DNA of 64,000 nucleotides from Guillardia theta CCMP2712. Lineage: Eukaryota > Cryptophyceae > Pyrenomonadales > Geminigeraceae. The translations under genes were made by a program, and so were the position numbers. The notes beneath the pieces were generated by a model. The model was not told the DNA's origin. It did no database searches and saw nothing but the letters and a program-made list of their open reading frames with translations. Below are positions 1 to 10,700 of the stretch, piece after piece (the first letter of the stretch is position 1; every line of letters begins with the position of its first letter). The stretch spans positions 709,700-773,699 of the forward strand of contig NW_005434660.1 in NCBI RefSeq assembly GCF_000315625.1, given 5' to 3'.

Positions 1-355
1 TTTTTGTCCTCTGGGATTTCAGGATAAGTCATCGGACCTCACAACCGTTTCCTGCCTTCCCTTGCCCACCCAGTGCCTCTCTCCCCATCTTTCCTCCCCC
101 CCCCCTCGTGTCCATCCTCGATCTCCCTGCCTTCTTCACCCTGTCGAAATGTCGGCAAAAACTCTCCGCTACAATCAAATTTGCTTTAAATCATCACTGA
201 ACACCATTGTTGTCTCCGTCCTTCCTTTCCTGACTTCTGTCTCCATCAGAAATACAACCGTCCTTGTACTCATCGTTGCCCTAGTCCTCGTCCTTGTCTC
301 CCCCCTCCTCCTCCTCTCTCAACAACATCGTCGTCATCCACCTCCTCCTCTCTAC
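1..355. other. Gene-free edge, possibly the RCC1 gene's 3' end
   Basis: This stretch lies downstream of the last recognisable RCC1 exon on the minus strand. The exon ends at a GTAGAG donor at 355, so at least one more exon is expected here or beyond the window edge. I could not identify it. The plus strand is pyrimidine-rich, like many introns in this window. Confidence 0.4.
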
Positions 356-2429
356 CAGCAAGTGCAATCGAATGTCCGTCTCCTCCCTTGATGGCAGATA
401 TTTTCACTCCCGCATTCGAAAGCAGCGATACCCTGGAAGGAGTGTGAAAAAAGGAGTCAAACAAGGCTATCAGCTCCTCACAATCTTGGCTGGAACTCGC
501 AGAAATTGCTCTGTTTGCAAATTTTATCGTTTCCAGTTGTCGAGAACCCTTGATCAACATGGTTATCATCTTCGTTACCACCTGCACCACTCCTACCAAC
601 CCCATTGTGATCATGATCATTATCTATCATCCACATCATCTAAATCTATTATCATGATCTACTTTCGTGATCTACTATCATCATGTACCATCATCATCTA
701 CTATCATCATCTACTATCATCATCTACTATCATCATCCACTATCATCATCGTCGTCATTGTCATCATTATCTCATCTATCGTCTATCATTATTTTGTGTT
801 GTTGCTGTTATCATCTCTTCCGTGACTACTACATTCGCACCAAGTTGTCCTTGGGTGTTCAATCCAAACGCGTACAGCTCTCCATACTCCCCGATAACTG
901 CCAGTCACACCGTCAGAAGAACATCCGTTTCCTCCTTTCCCTCCTGTCCTCCCCCTCTCCTTTCTTCCCCTCGTTTCCTCCTCCGCTTCTCATTCGAACT
1001 CTTTCCCTCCTCCTCGTCCTCCTCTCTCTCGCTCCTCCCCTCTACCATCCTCCTCTTTGGTTTTCTGCCTCTTACCAAAACTGAATTGAGCCCCGCATCC
1101 GATACCCCTGCTCAATGTCATGCAAGAACCAAGAAGGTTAAAACCTTCACCGAGCCTTGTTGGTCAATGCCACAGCGAGAGGAGGCGACATGAAAGTTCT
1201 TCCTGCAGGTGAAGAAATTTGTCAGATAGTGAACACACCTCATGACCTTGTACTCTCTTTTCCTTGCCGGCAACCTTTGTCATATTCTTCTGCCCTCGTC
1301 ATATCATCGTCCTGCTAACTCTCTAGCCTAACTACATCCTCTCCCTTTCTTTGTCTTCCTCCCTCCTCCTCCTCCTCCTCCCTCCTCCTCCTCCCTCTCT
1401 CTCGTCGCTCCTCCTTACTCTCCCTCCTCCCTCTGTCCTCTTTTCCGCTTTACCTGTCTGTCCCATGTCTGCATTTCCCCACGACAGCACCGCTCCCCCG
1501 GGCATCAGCGCAAGTCCGTGGGTCGTTCCCAGGCACAGGTCCACAGCTCCTCTCAGCGCCGCTACTTCCGCAGGCTCTGCTACGTACTGACTTATGTTGG
1601 CGTACCCCAGCCCCAGCTGCTGCAACTGGTTCCTCCCGAAGCCGAACACGCTTCCTCCTCGTGTCATGACCATGCTGAAGTCGAGCCCTGCAAAAACTCT
1701 CTTCACAGGGGACCCCAGCACCGACGCGGTGAGCCTGGAGGAGACGATGGGGGAGAAGAAATAGCATGGCTGCATCTGTGCGCATCCAGAGCAGGAAGAG
1801 CAGTGGCTTTGTTCGCAGCATCCGTTCCCCAGACATCCCTGGTTTGCCGATCCCCATGCAAACACAGTCCCGTCCTCTGCCAGGGCGAGGACGTGCTCGC
1901 TGCCGGCCGAGACGTCAACGATGATGGATTGCTCGCCGTTGGATCCCGAGATGTTGGGGAAGACAACCTGCAAAGGGCTCTTCTGACAGAAGATAGCTCC
2001 TCCCCCTGCCTGACAGTTGCCCTGAAGGCAAAGACTGGCTACCACCCCGAGGTTTCCTGTCGTGCAGTCTCCGAAGCTGTACAGTCTTCCTTCGGACGTG
2101 AGGATCAGAGAATACTCTCCCATCCCTCCTCCTCCTCCCACCCCCGTTACGACCTTGGTCACGTTCTTTCCTCGCCACCAAGTGTTCAACTGGTCGGACA
2201 GCGCTGGAGAGGATATTTTCGCCACATTCGAGTCCGTGCCGAGCTGGCCTCTCTCGTTCGACCCCCACACCCACACGTTGCTCTCACTCCTTGCTGCCAC
2301 CTCGTCGCCCACTGCAAGGTCCATGCTGTTGCACAGGATACACACGAAGAGCAGTGACGACCAAAGGTGCATCGTTACACTCTGACTTAACAACATCCGG
2401 CGGTATCGTAGCAGCGCTCCTGCCTCCAT
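356..2429 (-). CDS. Secreted RCC1-repeat (beta-propeller) protein, 3' end not resolved
   Basis: RCC1 repeats form a seven-bladed propeller used for protein or chromatin binding; the partner here is unknown. Exon 1 (2429-1454) carries several blades with the typical WGxNxxGQLG and HxLAL signatures (VWVWGSNERGQLG, HVLALAEDGTVFAWG). Further exons fit by frame: 1202-1151, 1107-1076 (GIGCGAQFSF), 897-833 (LYAFGLNTQGQLG) and one ending at 356 whose start lies near 470 (SAIKGGDGHSIALA). The N-terminus has a hydrophobic segment after the Met at about residue 20 (MHLWSSLLFVCILC), so the protein probably enters the secretory pathway, unlike nuclear RCC1. The true start may be that Met. The last exon is not found. 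The neighbour at 2993 is divergently transcribed. Confidence 0.75.
610..780. repeat. ATC/ATCATCTACT minisatellite in an RCC1 intron
   Basis: Degenerate tandem units of about 13 bp (ATCATCATCTACT and variants) fill most of 690-770 and thin out towards 610. The tract lies between the RCC1 exons ending at 833 and starting near 470, so it is intronic. Confidence 0.7.
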
Positions 2430-2992
2430 CCGTCAAGTCCGAGGGATCAGCCCTCCTCTCGCCAAGGCTGAACCTTCACTGCCCCTTCCCTGGTCCTCTC
2501 CTCTTGACACTCAACAGGCGCCATCGCTACCTCGCCCTTCTGCAGCAACTACAGTCAAAGTAGGTCAAAGATACAACTTTATTGTAAACATCGAGCGGTA
2601 GCAGAATTCAGTACCACTGATGCGACTACAGTATGGAATATACAATTAATTTATGATTTGTATTGACTTTGGTACAGATCGAAACTGCCAACCTGGCAGT
2701 AATCTTAAAACTCTAAAACTCTCTGACCATCATCGACAGGTGTTGCTATGCCCTCCATCCACAAGGGCACTGAAACGGCGGTTGAGAAGTCGTTATCCTC
2801 GTTGTTGCAAACGTAACGGATATTACAACCGTCCTGGAATCACTGCAATGCTTCTTGTACCGGCTCCCCTCTCCCCCCCTCCTCGCGCCTCCCCCCGCCC
2901 CTGCTCTTCCTTGCCGCTCCCATCCTCGCAGTGAAGTGCTGCAAGGATCGTCTGGATCTGGTGGACTCGCCTCGTCCCGTCGGCCGGTCGCC
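2430..2992. promoter_or_regulatory. Divergent intergenic region (RCC1 / K+ channel)
   Basis: These 563 bp separate the starts of two divergent genes and must hold both promoters. I see no TATA box or other motif I could defend. A run of C-rich sequence (2861-2925) lies just upstream of the channel start. Confidence 0.35.
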
Positions 2993-5632
2993 ATGTCAGT
3001 GTGGGGTCTCATCTGCTGCTCATTCAAGCGGCAACGCTTGCGTGAGAACTACACCTTCTGGAGTCAGAAGCAGAGAGACCTCGCAATCGCCGAGATTCAC
3101 GCCAGACAGTTTCGCATCCAAGTGACTTCACTTAAAGGTTGCGATCTCAGCATGACATGGTCGCAGGTGTACGCGAGTATCGTAGCCGTCATCTCGGTGC
3201 TGACAGCAGTCCTCGTCTCCGAGATGTGCGGGGTTGGCTCACCGGACACTGAGGACCTCAAGACGTGGTCGGAGGCCGTCAAGAATCACACGATACTGCT
3301 GCAGTACAAGGAAGATGGAGGCTTCGCTTTCACCTCTTCCCAGCCATGCACAGCGAGTGCCAACACCCCCAAGCTGATCTGCTCGCTGTTGGCTGCTGTG
3401 AGCATCATGTTGCTGCTCGCCTACTATCAGCTTGAAGGGCGTCTAGACCATCTCATAGGCTCCAACTGGAGAGCCGAGCGAAAAACCATGTCAAGCTACC
3501 TCAAATCCATCTTTGGGTGGACTACTGAAAGCAAGCGATTTCAGGTCCTGCTGCTGGAAATAGCCATCAATGTCGTACACCCCTTTCCTTTCATGTCTTT
3601 GCAGTTCCTCACCAACTGCTACATCTTCCAAGTTGGCTTTTTCACTCGAGACTTCAGAACAGAGAGCCTCCTTTGCGGTATTTGGTGCGAAGAGTTTTTT
3701 GAACATGTTACCCCCTGAGTGAATACCTACAGTTTCATCAAGCTCTATCACATCTTTCGTTTGTACCGCCTGTTTACATTCAGACAACAGTATAACAAGG
3801 GGATCATAATCTCGTCTAAGATCCTCGGAGTCGACTTGACAAGAAACGAAATCCCGAACTCGGCAAAGTTTACCATGAAGGTTGAATGAACGTCCCACCT
3901 CTCATATTACTTCTCACATCTCAATTTTCAACTCTGAAGGCCACTCTGACACTTTGTCGCAGTTCGCGATCATGAAGCTCCCAGGGATCACGGCGCTGCT
4001 TTTCTTCGTCATGTACATCTGCGTGGTCTCCTACCTGCTTCGACTCGCAGAGGCTCCATTTCAAAAAGACCTCTACATCAACATCTGGAACCCAATGGTG
4101 TGTTCGTTCTTCTTTTCATGCCCGATGCTTACTTCTCTGTCTTCCAACCTTTAGTGGATGCTAATCGTTACGGTCTGATTTGTACGTCTTGCTCGCCGAG
4201 CACGACTGATGGCTTCACAGACGTTCGGTGTTGGGTACGGGGACTCAACACCCATCACTCTGCTGGGGAGGACTATCATATCGTTTGCAATAGCTTATTC
4301 TATGTGAGATGGCGCACCCAACAGGAGTCCAACACTTGACTTGAGTCCGCAGACTCTACTTGTCAACTGTAACAGCCATCTTCTGCGACGCTGGTCTGCT
4401 GATCTTTCCCGGAGGTGGCTGTCTAGTCTTGACGGTCGTTATGTGGTCAGTTGAGTTCAACAACAAGGAGAAGAGGATCTTTCTTAAGGTGCGAGTTTGT
4501 AAGGCTAGATGCCGTGTGTCTGATTGAGAGAGCTCGCAGATGGAAGAGGAGCAGTGGGAGTTTGAGAACGCGAAAGCAGCTGCAATCGTGATCCAGGTGA
4601 TATCTTGCTTGCCGTCCTTCACATAGAATTCTCATCCAGATCCTCTACAGCGATTATGGCGAGGACAGGACCCAAAAGTAAAAGCCAAGGCCTTCATGCT
4701 CCAACGAAGCAAGGTCCTGCTACTGTTTGACATTGTTGTCTTCTGATTTGAATTCCTTACCAGTATCGCAAATGGAGGGAGAGGATGTACGGAGAAAAAT
4801 GTTACAATTACTTGAGATCTGGTGAACACTCGCACGATGCCCAAGACGAGGAACTCAGGAAGACAAGCAGCAGGCTTGACGAGATAGAGAGCATGGTACC
4901 TTGTCCCAAGTGTAGACGGGAACTGATTTGGAGACTCTTGGCAGACAAATTCCTACATCGTAGAGCAGGCAAGGCTCAGAGAAGAATCTGCCCAGAAGCT
5001 GCAGAGGGTAGCGCACTACCTCCAGTTCATGCAGACAGCGGTACATGAACATTGCGATCTAATCAGCTTGTTCGCTTATTTCTTCCTCCTTCTCCTCTTC
5101 AAGGTCGGCAAGTGCCATCAAGCGCACAGCAAGACCTTTCAGGTTCGTTCAAGAATAATCGTCTGGAGCACCTGACACGTCGCTTGTACCAGCAAGACTT
5201 CGAGTCAAGAACAGAATCTCAGCGCTGGTTTGTAGACATTCTGACGGCAGACGAGCAAAAGTTGATCCGCCACATCATGACAGTGCACCAAGAGGTCTGG
5301 CTCGCCCTCGCCTCCTCCCTCGCCTTCTTCCTCGCGTCCTCCCCCGCCTCCTCCCCCGCCTCCTCAGATTCTCTTGCTCCATCGCGCGATTGGCGTCCGA
5401 GTGACCTGCGGCAGGTTCTTGCAGACGGGTCGAGCAACGAGCTGCAGGAAGAGAAGCTGAAGCTTCTCGTAGACGTGCTCTCCCTGCGGGTTGCCCTTCA
5501 AGGACACTGACTGTCGGTTTTCAGGCCTTCCATGCTTCGGTAGAGCTCATTCACGCTGTCCGTCCTAGGCTGGAGCGGCTGGAAGGGAGAGCCGTCGAGG
5601 GAAGCAGAAAGAACTTGGCAAGGATTCGATGA
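2993..5632 (+). CDS. SK-type calcium-activated potassium channel
   Basis: Small-conductance K+ channels open when calmodulin bound to their C-tail binds Ca2+. Fourteen exons join in frame to about 629 aa: 2993-3677, 3720-3880, 3963-4097, 4155-4172, 4221-4303, 4353-4488, 4540-4596, 4651-4713, 4764-4895, 4945-5040, 5104-5142, 5193-5294, 5415-5489, 5525-5632. Family marks are the LEIAINVVHPFP segment, the arginine-bearing S4-like IFRLYRLFTFR, the pore TTFGVGYGD (about residues 333-341), and a tail with AAAIVIQRLWRGQ, an IQ-like calmodulin site placed where SK channels carry their calmodulin-binding domain. Coiled-coil-prone sequence follows. Start chosen at MSVWGL, the first Met before conserved sequence. 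The 3678-3719 intron (42 nt) is forced by an in-frame TGA at 3716. Exon 4 is only 18 nt. Family call is firm; some exon edges are less so. Confidence 0.82.
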
Positions 5633-6719
5633 TGTGAAGGATAGATGGGAGCAACGGCAAGGGAGGAGGGGCAGGATGCATCAGTAGCAGCTTGATCTTT
5701 GAGGGGCACTGACAAGATGTTTGCCACATGCGTATGTATAGATGTGTTTCATTAGTAAAGGTTGCTCGGTGGGCCAAGTTCAAAGGGAGCAGAGCCTGAG
5801 TCCCGGCCCGCTCGCAAAGATCAGATGCACGATGGCGTCTAAAGGTTCAGGTGCAGGCACAGGGGGTGTGTTACATCAAGAGTCCGATGCGAGGATAATC
5901 GTTGACGGTGCGACGGCGAGCAAGAGATGCTGCTACAGGGTGGAGAAGGAGGAAGGGAGGAGGGGGGTAGTAGGGAGGGGGTTGACAAGGGAGTAGGTGA
6001 AACAGAGGGAACATAGGAGCAGAAGAAATGGCTGAGAGTCAATGCTGACCTTACCTGCTATCATCGCGTGTCTCTTGCCCGAGCTAGTGAGAGCTCTCCC
6101 CTCCCCTCTTTCTCCTGTGTCTCCTCCCCTCTGTCTACTCTGACTCCTCTGTCTCCTTTGTCTCCTCTTCCTCTGTTTCTTCGCTCTCCTCGCTCTCCAC
6201 TCTCTCGAAGTTCCATTGGAGGGACAGTCAGTGAAGGGACAGGAAGTGATGGGAGCAGAGGAATGTATGGAGGCCACAAGCAAGATTGTGGAGCAGAGGA
6301 ATCGTTGACCAGCGACGTACAGATGAAGGAAGTGAAAGGGGATCTCGAAAGTCGTTCTCTCTGGCGTGGAGTAGTATGAGAGCAGCGAGGAAGAGAGAAT
6401 TAATGGAGGGGCGAGAGAGATAGAACTGGACCACTACATCTAGAGGAGGGAGGAAGGGTGGGTGGGGGAGGGGGGGAGAAGGAGAGGGAGAGGACGTGCA
6501 TGAAGGCAGGGCACAACCAGTGCTCGGTTGTTGCAGGGCCCCGGGAGTGCGGTAGAGCCTGGGGCATGTACGGAGCGAGCGGGGACTGGGAGGAGGAGGA
6601 CGGAGGAGGAGGAAGGAGGAAGGAGGAAGAAGGAGGATACATGGTGATCCTGTCAGAGGTGATGTCATTGAAATGAGGCTTTTGCAGAGTCTCAGTCGGA
6701 GATCTCAACTTTGAACACC
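5633..6719. other. Low-complexity intergenic stretch, possible small gene
   Basis: Mostly purine-rich or pyrimidine-rich low-complexity DNA. On the plus strand a possible short gene could start at 5831 (MASKGSGAGTGG) and end with the open stretch closing at 6379 (about 6218-6379), joined across a pyrimidine-rich intron at 6100-6215. The peptide matches nothing I recognise, and I do not claim it is real. Confidence 0.2.
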
Positions 6720-7370
6720 TGTGAGGACTTGGCCTTTAGAATATAGGAAATCTATAGTATATGTTCCACAAAGTTCCGATCTGATAGCGGTTTATGTTTT
6801 TTTCCCTAGGATAGAATCGGGAACATATGTAGCCTATGTGGAATTTTATAGTGCTTTTATTGGACTTTTTTCCCGCCAAGGTTCCAGTGTGTAATACCAA
6901 TAACTCAATTTTAAACATTGTTTTTGTTATTTTTAATCCTTTGTCATTAAAAATGTACTTATACAAGTTTTGAAATGAAATTCCATAATGTTTCCTACAA
7001 AGATGCTTTCAATATTTCAATTAAAAAAAGATGATCAAATACAACTTTGAAATCACTGTGACATTTTCTATTAAAACAGTATTTACACAGTTACCTCTGG
7101 AGTTATATATATATTGCATTATCAGTACAAAAATATTTGACTTGTACCAGAATCAGATTTCAGTAGACGACACAAAAACAAAATCGTAAAATTGAAGATC
7201 AGACGAAGACCTGCTCTATAAAGAAAAAGTAGAATGATTCCTACGGGTTTAACAACTATATTTTCTTTCAAAACTATATAAACATTATATATGTTTATTT
7301 AAAATATTAAGGTACAAAATGGTCTCCAATGGGCTCTAATAATTCGTATTGAATTTAAGAACTGTTTTAG
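6720..7370. other. AT-rich island without recognisable gene
   Basis: About 650 bp of strikingly AT-rich DNA (many A and T runs, TATATATATA near 7105) in an otherwise GC-rich region. The longest open frame (6966-6736, minus, 76 codons) resembles nothing I know. I found no terminal inverted repeats. It could be an organelle-derived insert, an old element or a scaffold-attachment type region. Confidence 0.5.
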
Positions 7371-7725
7371 AGACTTTTTGCTTGCCGGGCCTCGCGCACC
7401 GTCCTCTCCCGCCATGGTAGCGGGACGACAGGGAAGCGGCATGCACACCTAGTTCTTCAGAGATTGAGGCCTCTTCTTCGTCCTCGTCCTCTTCCTCGTC
7501 GTCCTTCTCCTCCTCCCCTCATTTCTCTCCGTCCTGGTTCTTATTCCCTCTTCGCCTCCCTACCTTCTCTCCTTCACATCTCAAGCTTCGACTGCTGAAC
7601 CTCTCCCAAGCTAAAAAGCAGCTCCCTACTTTCCGCGCCTTGATTTTCTGGTTGCTCTAGCTTATTGCGTGTCTCGTTTGGTTGTTGTGCCAAGTCCTTG
7701 AGCAGCAAAACAAAGTCTCTGTACG
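7371..7725 (+). promoter_or_regulatory. Upstream region of the MLL/Trx-like gene
   Basis: Composition returns to GC-rich and then pyrimidine-rich (TCCTCCTC runs at 7470-7560) ahead of the start codon at 7726. It is likely leader and promoter. No specific motif is claimed. Confidence 0.35.
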
Positions 7726-10700
7726 ATGTCGTCCGAGCGTCTAGCAACCAAGGCTAGCAGGCTGGCTTCCCAGCAAGACGAAGAAAGGAGGATGCTGCAA
7801 GGAAACTTTCGTGTAGAGAGGCGACACGATGACACTGTGCACTGTGCTGAGGGTGTTCCTGAAGGTAATCCATGAAGCATTCTTGTCTCTGCTGTATCTT
7901 GTTTGCCTGTTTTCCGTGAACTTCGTTTCACTAACTGTTTGTGCCCTCAGGATGGAAGGTTTTTGCGCAAGTCGAAAATCAGACAGCTCAAGTCTATTTT
8001 GTGTCACCGTGTGGAAAGATCATGACTCGCATCGAGCAAGTGCAAGAATTTCTGCAGCACACATCAGGGGACATTGAGCACAAAGATCCCAGGAAGGGAG
8101 ACATCATCGAGGCAGAGATGGAAAACCCTGTCAAGGATGGAGAAATCGAGTGGGTTAAGGGTGTTGTGAAGAAAGCCAACTTTCAAAAGAGAACCTTCAA
8201 GGTAGTGTTTAATATCCAAGAAGCCGATGAAGAAGGGTGCTGGGAGGAAGAATACTCTGTGAGATCACGAGTAATACCGTTTCTGCCCTGACATGTCTGT
8301 GTAGATGGATGCTATGGATGAATGGAGGTGGCCAAAGCTGACCATTGACATATTGCAAAAGTGCGCAGATAGTGTAGAACAGTCTTGTAGGGAAAGCCTG
8401 CATGAATCAGCCATTTACGACAAGAACGATGAGCAAACTGGATTAGAACATGCTGTTAAGGTAGAGGCAGCCGATGGTGAATCAGACAATCTGAAGAAGT
8501 CTGTTGAGGTAATTACAGCCCTTGCTTGTTGCATGTTTGATTGCCTCACCGTGAACATGCAGCTCTTCGGAAAGAGGTTTCGGATTAAACTTCTCCTCAA
8601 CACACTAAAGAAGATGGATGGACTCGGGAATTTTGAGACGTTCAACCGTTGGAGTGATCTGGTGAGGAGAAGATGTACAATGATTGTCTCCTGATTGACA
8701 CTCTTGAAATAGATGAATGCTTTGAAAATAGAACCCGAAAGCCTTGGACTGACTTATGAAAAAGTGAGATCAGTTCTGAAGAAGTTTTACAAGAAGCATT
8801 TGAACAAGTCTAAGGGAAAGGAGGGAACATCAGGCAAGTGGCCTGAAAGGTCTTCAATCAGTCCAATCAATAGTCCAGCTAAATCTCCGAAGTCAAAAGG
8901 CCGTCAAGTGGGGGATAGGCTTTCAGTGGGAATGGAGCTCGAAGCCGAGATGAGTAGTGAAAGTGGGGCTAAGGAATGGATGCGGGGCACTGTCACAGAT
9001 ATAAATCATAACAATCATACTTTTGAAATGGAATTCAACGTGCAAACAAGGGATGAAGTTGGAAACTGGAAAGAAGTGTACAAGTTTCAGGAGGTTGACA
9101 AGGAATGGAGATTTCCTTCGGTGGTTCGCGAACCGTCACCGACAACAGTGCAAGAATCCAGTGTGACAGACTGGCATGAAGTGTCAGTAGACAGTGAACA
9201 AAACCATTCCGCCGAACTTGCTTCACTGGAACCTACAGACATTCAAACGGGATCGATTGATGTAAGCCGCTGCAGCTGCTGTTGTCTTGATTTGTTGTTG
9301 ACATCCCAAGCAGAGCATCGAAGTAGCTGGGAGACATTGTAAATATGAAGACTTGTACAAGATCGTGAATGAGTTGGGTGGTTTCTCTGTTGTCGATAGC
9401 GCAAGGAAGTGGGCGCAAGTGGTACTCATGCTTATGCGCTCATTACTATCTTGTCTAATCTTGTTGCAGGCACGTGCTTTGAATGTGAACACAAGATTGC
9501 ATCGAACGGCTGGTTCCAAGATTAAAGCCTTTTACAAGAGTTTTCATTTCCCCTCCCCGTCGGTTGCGTGCAAGGAAGATCCCGAGACTGAAGAAATTAG
9601 TAACAAGATACAAGTTGGAATGGAAATTGAAGCAGAAATGGAAGATGGCAAAGGTGGAACAGAGTGGATTCGTGGAAAGATTACAAAACATGATAAGAAG
9701 AAAAAGTCTTTACATGTATTCTTCACTGTTCAAACTGAGACGGAAATCGGGGAATGGACCGATGAATACAGAATTGAAGACTATGGCACGGAATGGCGTT
9801 TCATTACACAAAACGAAGATACAATCGAAATATGTGAAATAACTGAATCACAAATAGATCAAGACGAAGGAACCGATCCTAAGCTTGAGGAAATACCAGA
9901 TGAAGCTATTCGAGTGAGTGATGTGAGACCGATCATGGTTTGTTGATGACCCTGATTGCGCAGATATGCTCAGTTAATATCAGACTCCGTAAGTTGTTCC
10001 ACCTTGTCTACAATGAGGGTGGTCCTGACAGTTGCACCAATAATAAGAGATGGACATCAATTGTAAGATGGGGGTGGCGAGAGCTTGCCGATGGTGACTT
10101 TGGTGCAGGCTAAGAAGCTGACAATAGACCCAAAGAAGTTCACCAACTGTGCATTTCTGATGAAGAAGACCTACATGCACCACATCTACCCACTCGTCGA
10201 TGATGTCAACACAAGGTGGCCACAGCCTGATGACGAAGTGTTGGTGAATGTGTCAGAGAATGGAAGGGAACATTGGAGAGTCGGAAAAGTCACATCTGTC
10301 GAGTCGTCCCTACGGACTTTCATGGTTAGGATGCATCGGTCAACAGGGCCAGAGACAGAGCATGAAAATCAAGACCTCTCACATCAAGAAGGCTCCCCTA
10401 TGAAGCTCGATGCAAAAACGGAAAGCATGGAACCCTTCTCAGAGGTTGGGCCATTGAGGATGTCTTACTTGAACCGGGAATGGAAACGGGTCGACTCAGC
10501 TGAGGAGAAGGATATCAAGACTGAGGTGAAAGCGTTGACTCGAGCCTATGCTGTAGTCATCGTGAGACAGGACGATCAGAATCAATTACATAGTGACAAG
10601 AAGTCAAGCTCAACAAGTCGGAAGAAGCGCGATCGTGAGGTAAGAAAGTTTGCTGTCTCCGACTCCCACTGAAGAAACGAGCTAGAGTGTTTTGGACCTC

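Noticed and set aside
294-1193. Plus-strand open frame of 299 codons rich in His, Ser and Tyr
   Set aside because: Built from ATC/TAC repeats and pyrimidine-rich introns of the RCC1 gene on the other strand, whose exons it overlaps.
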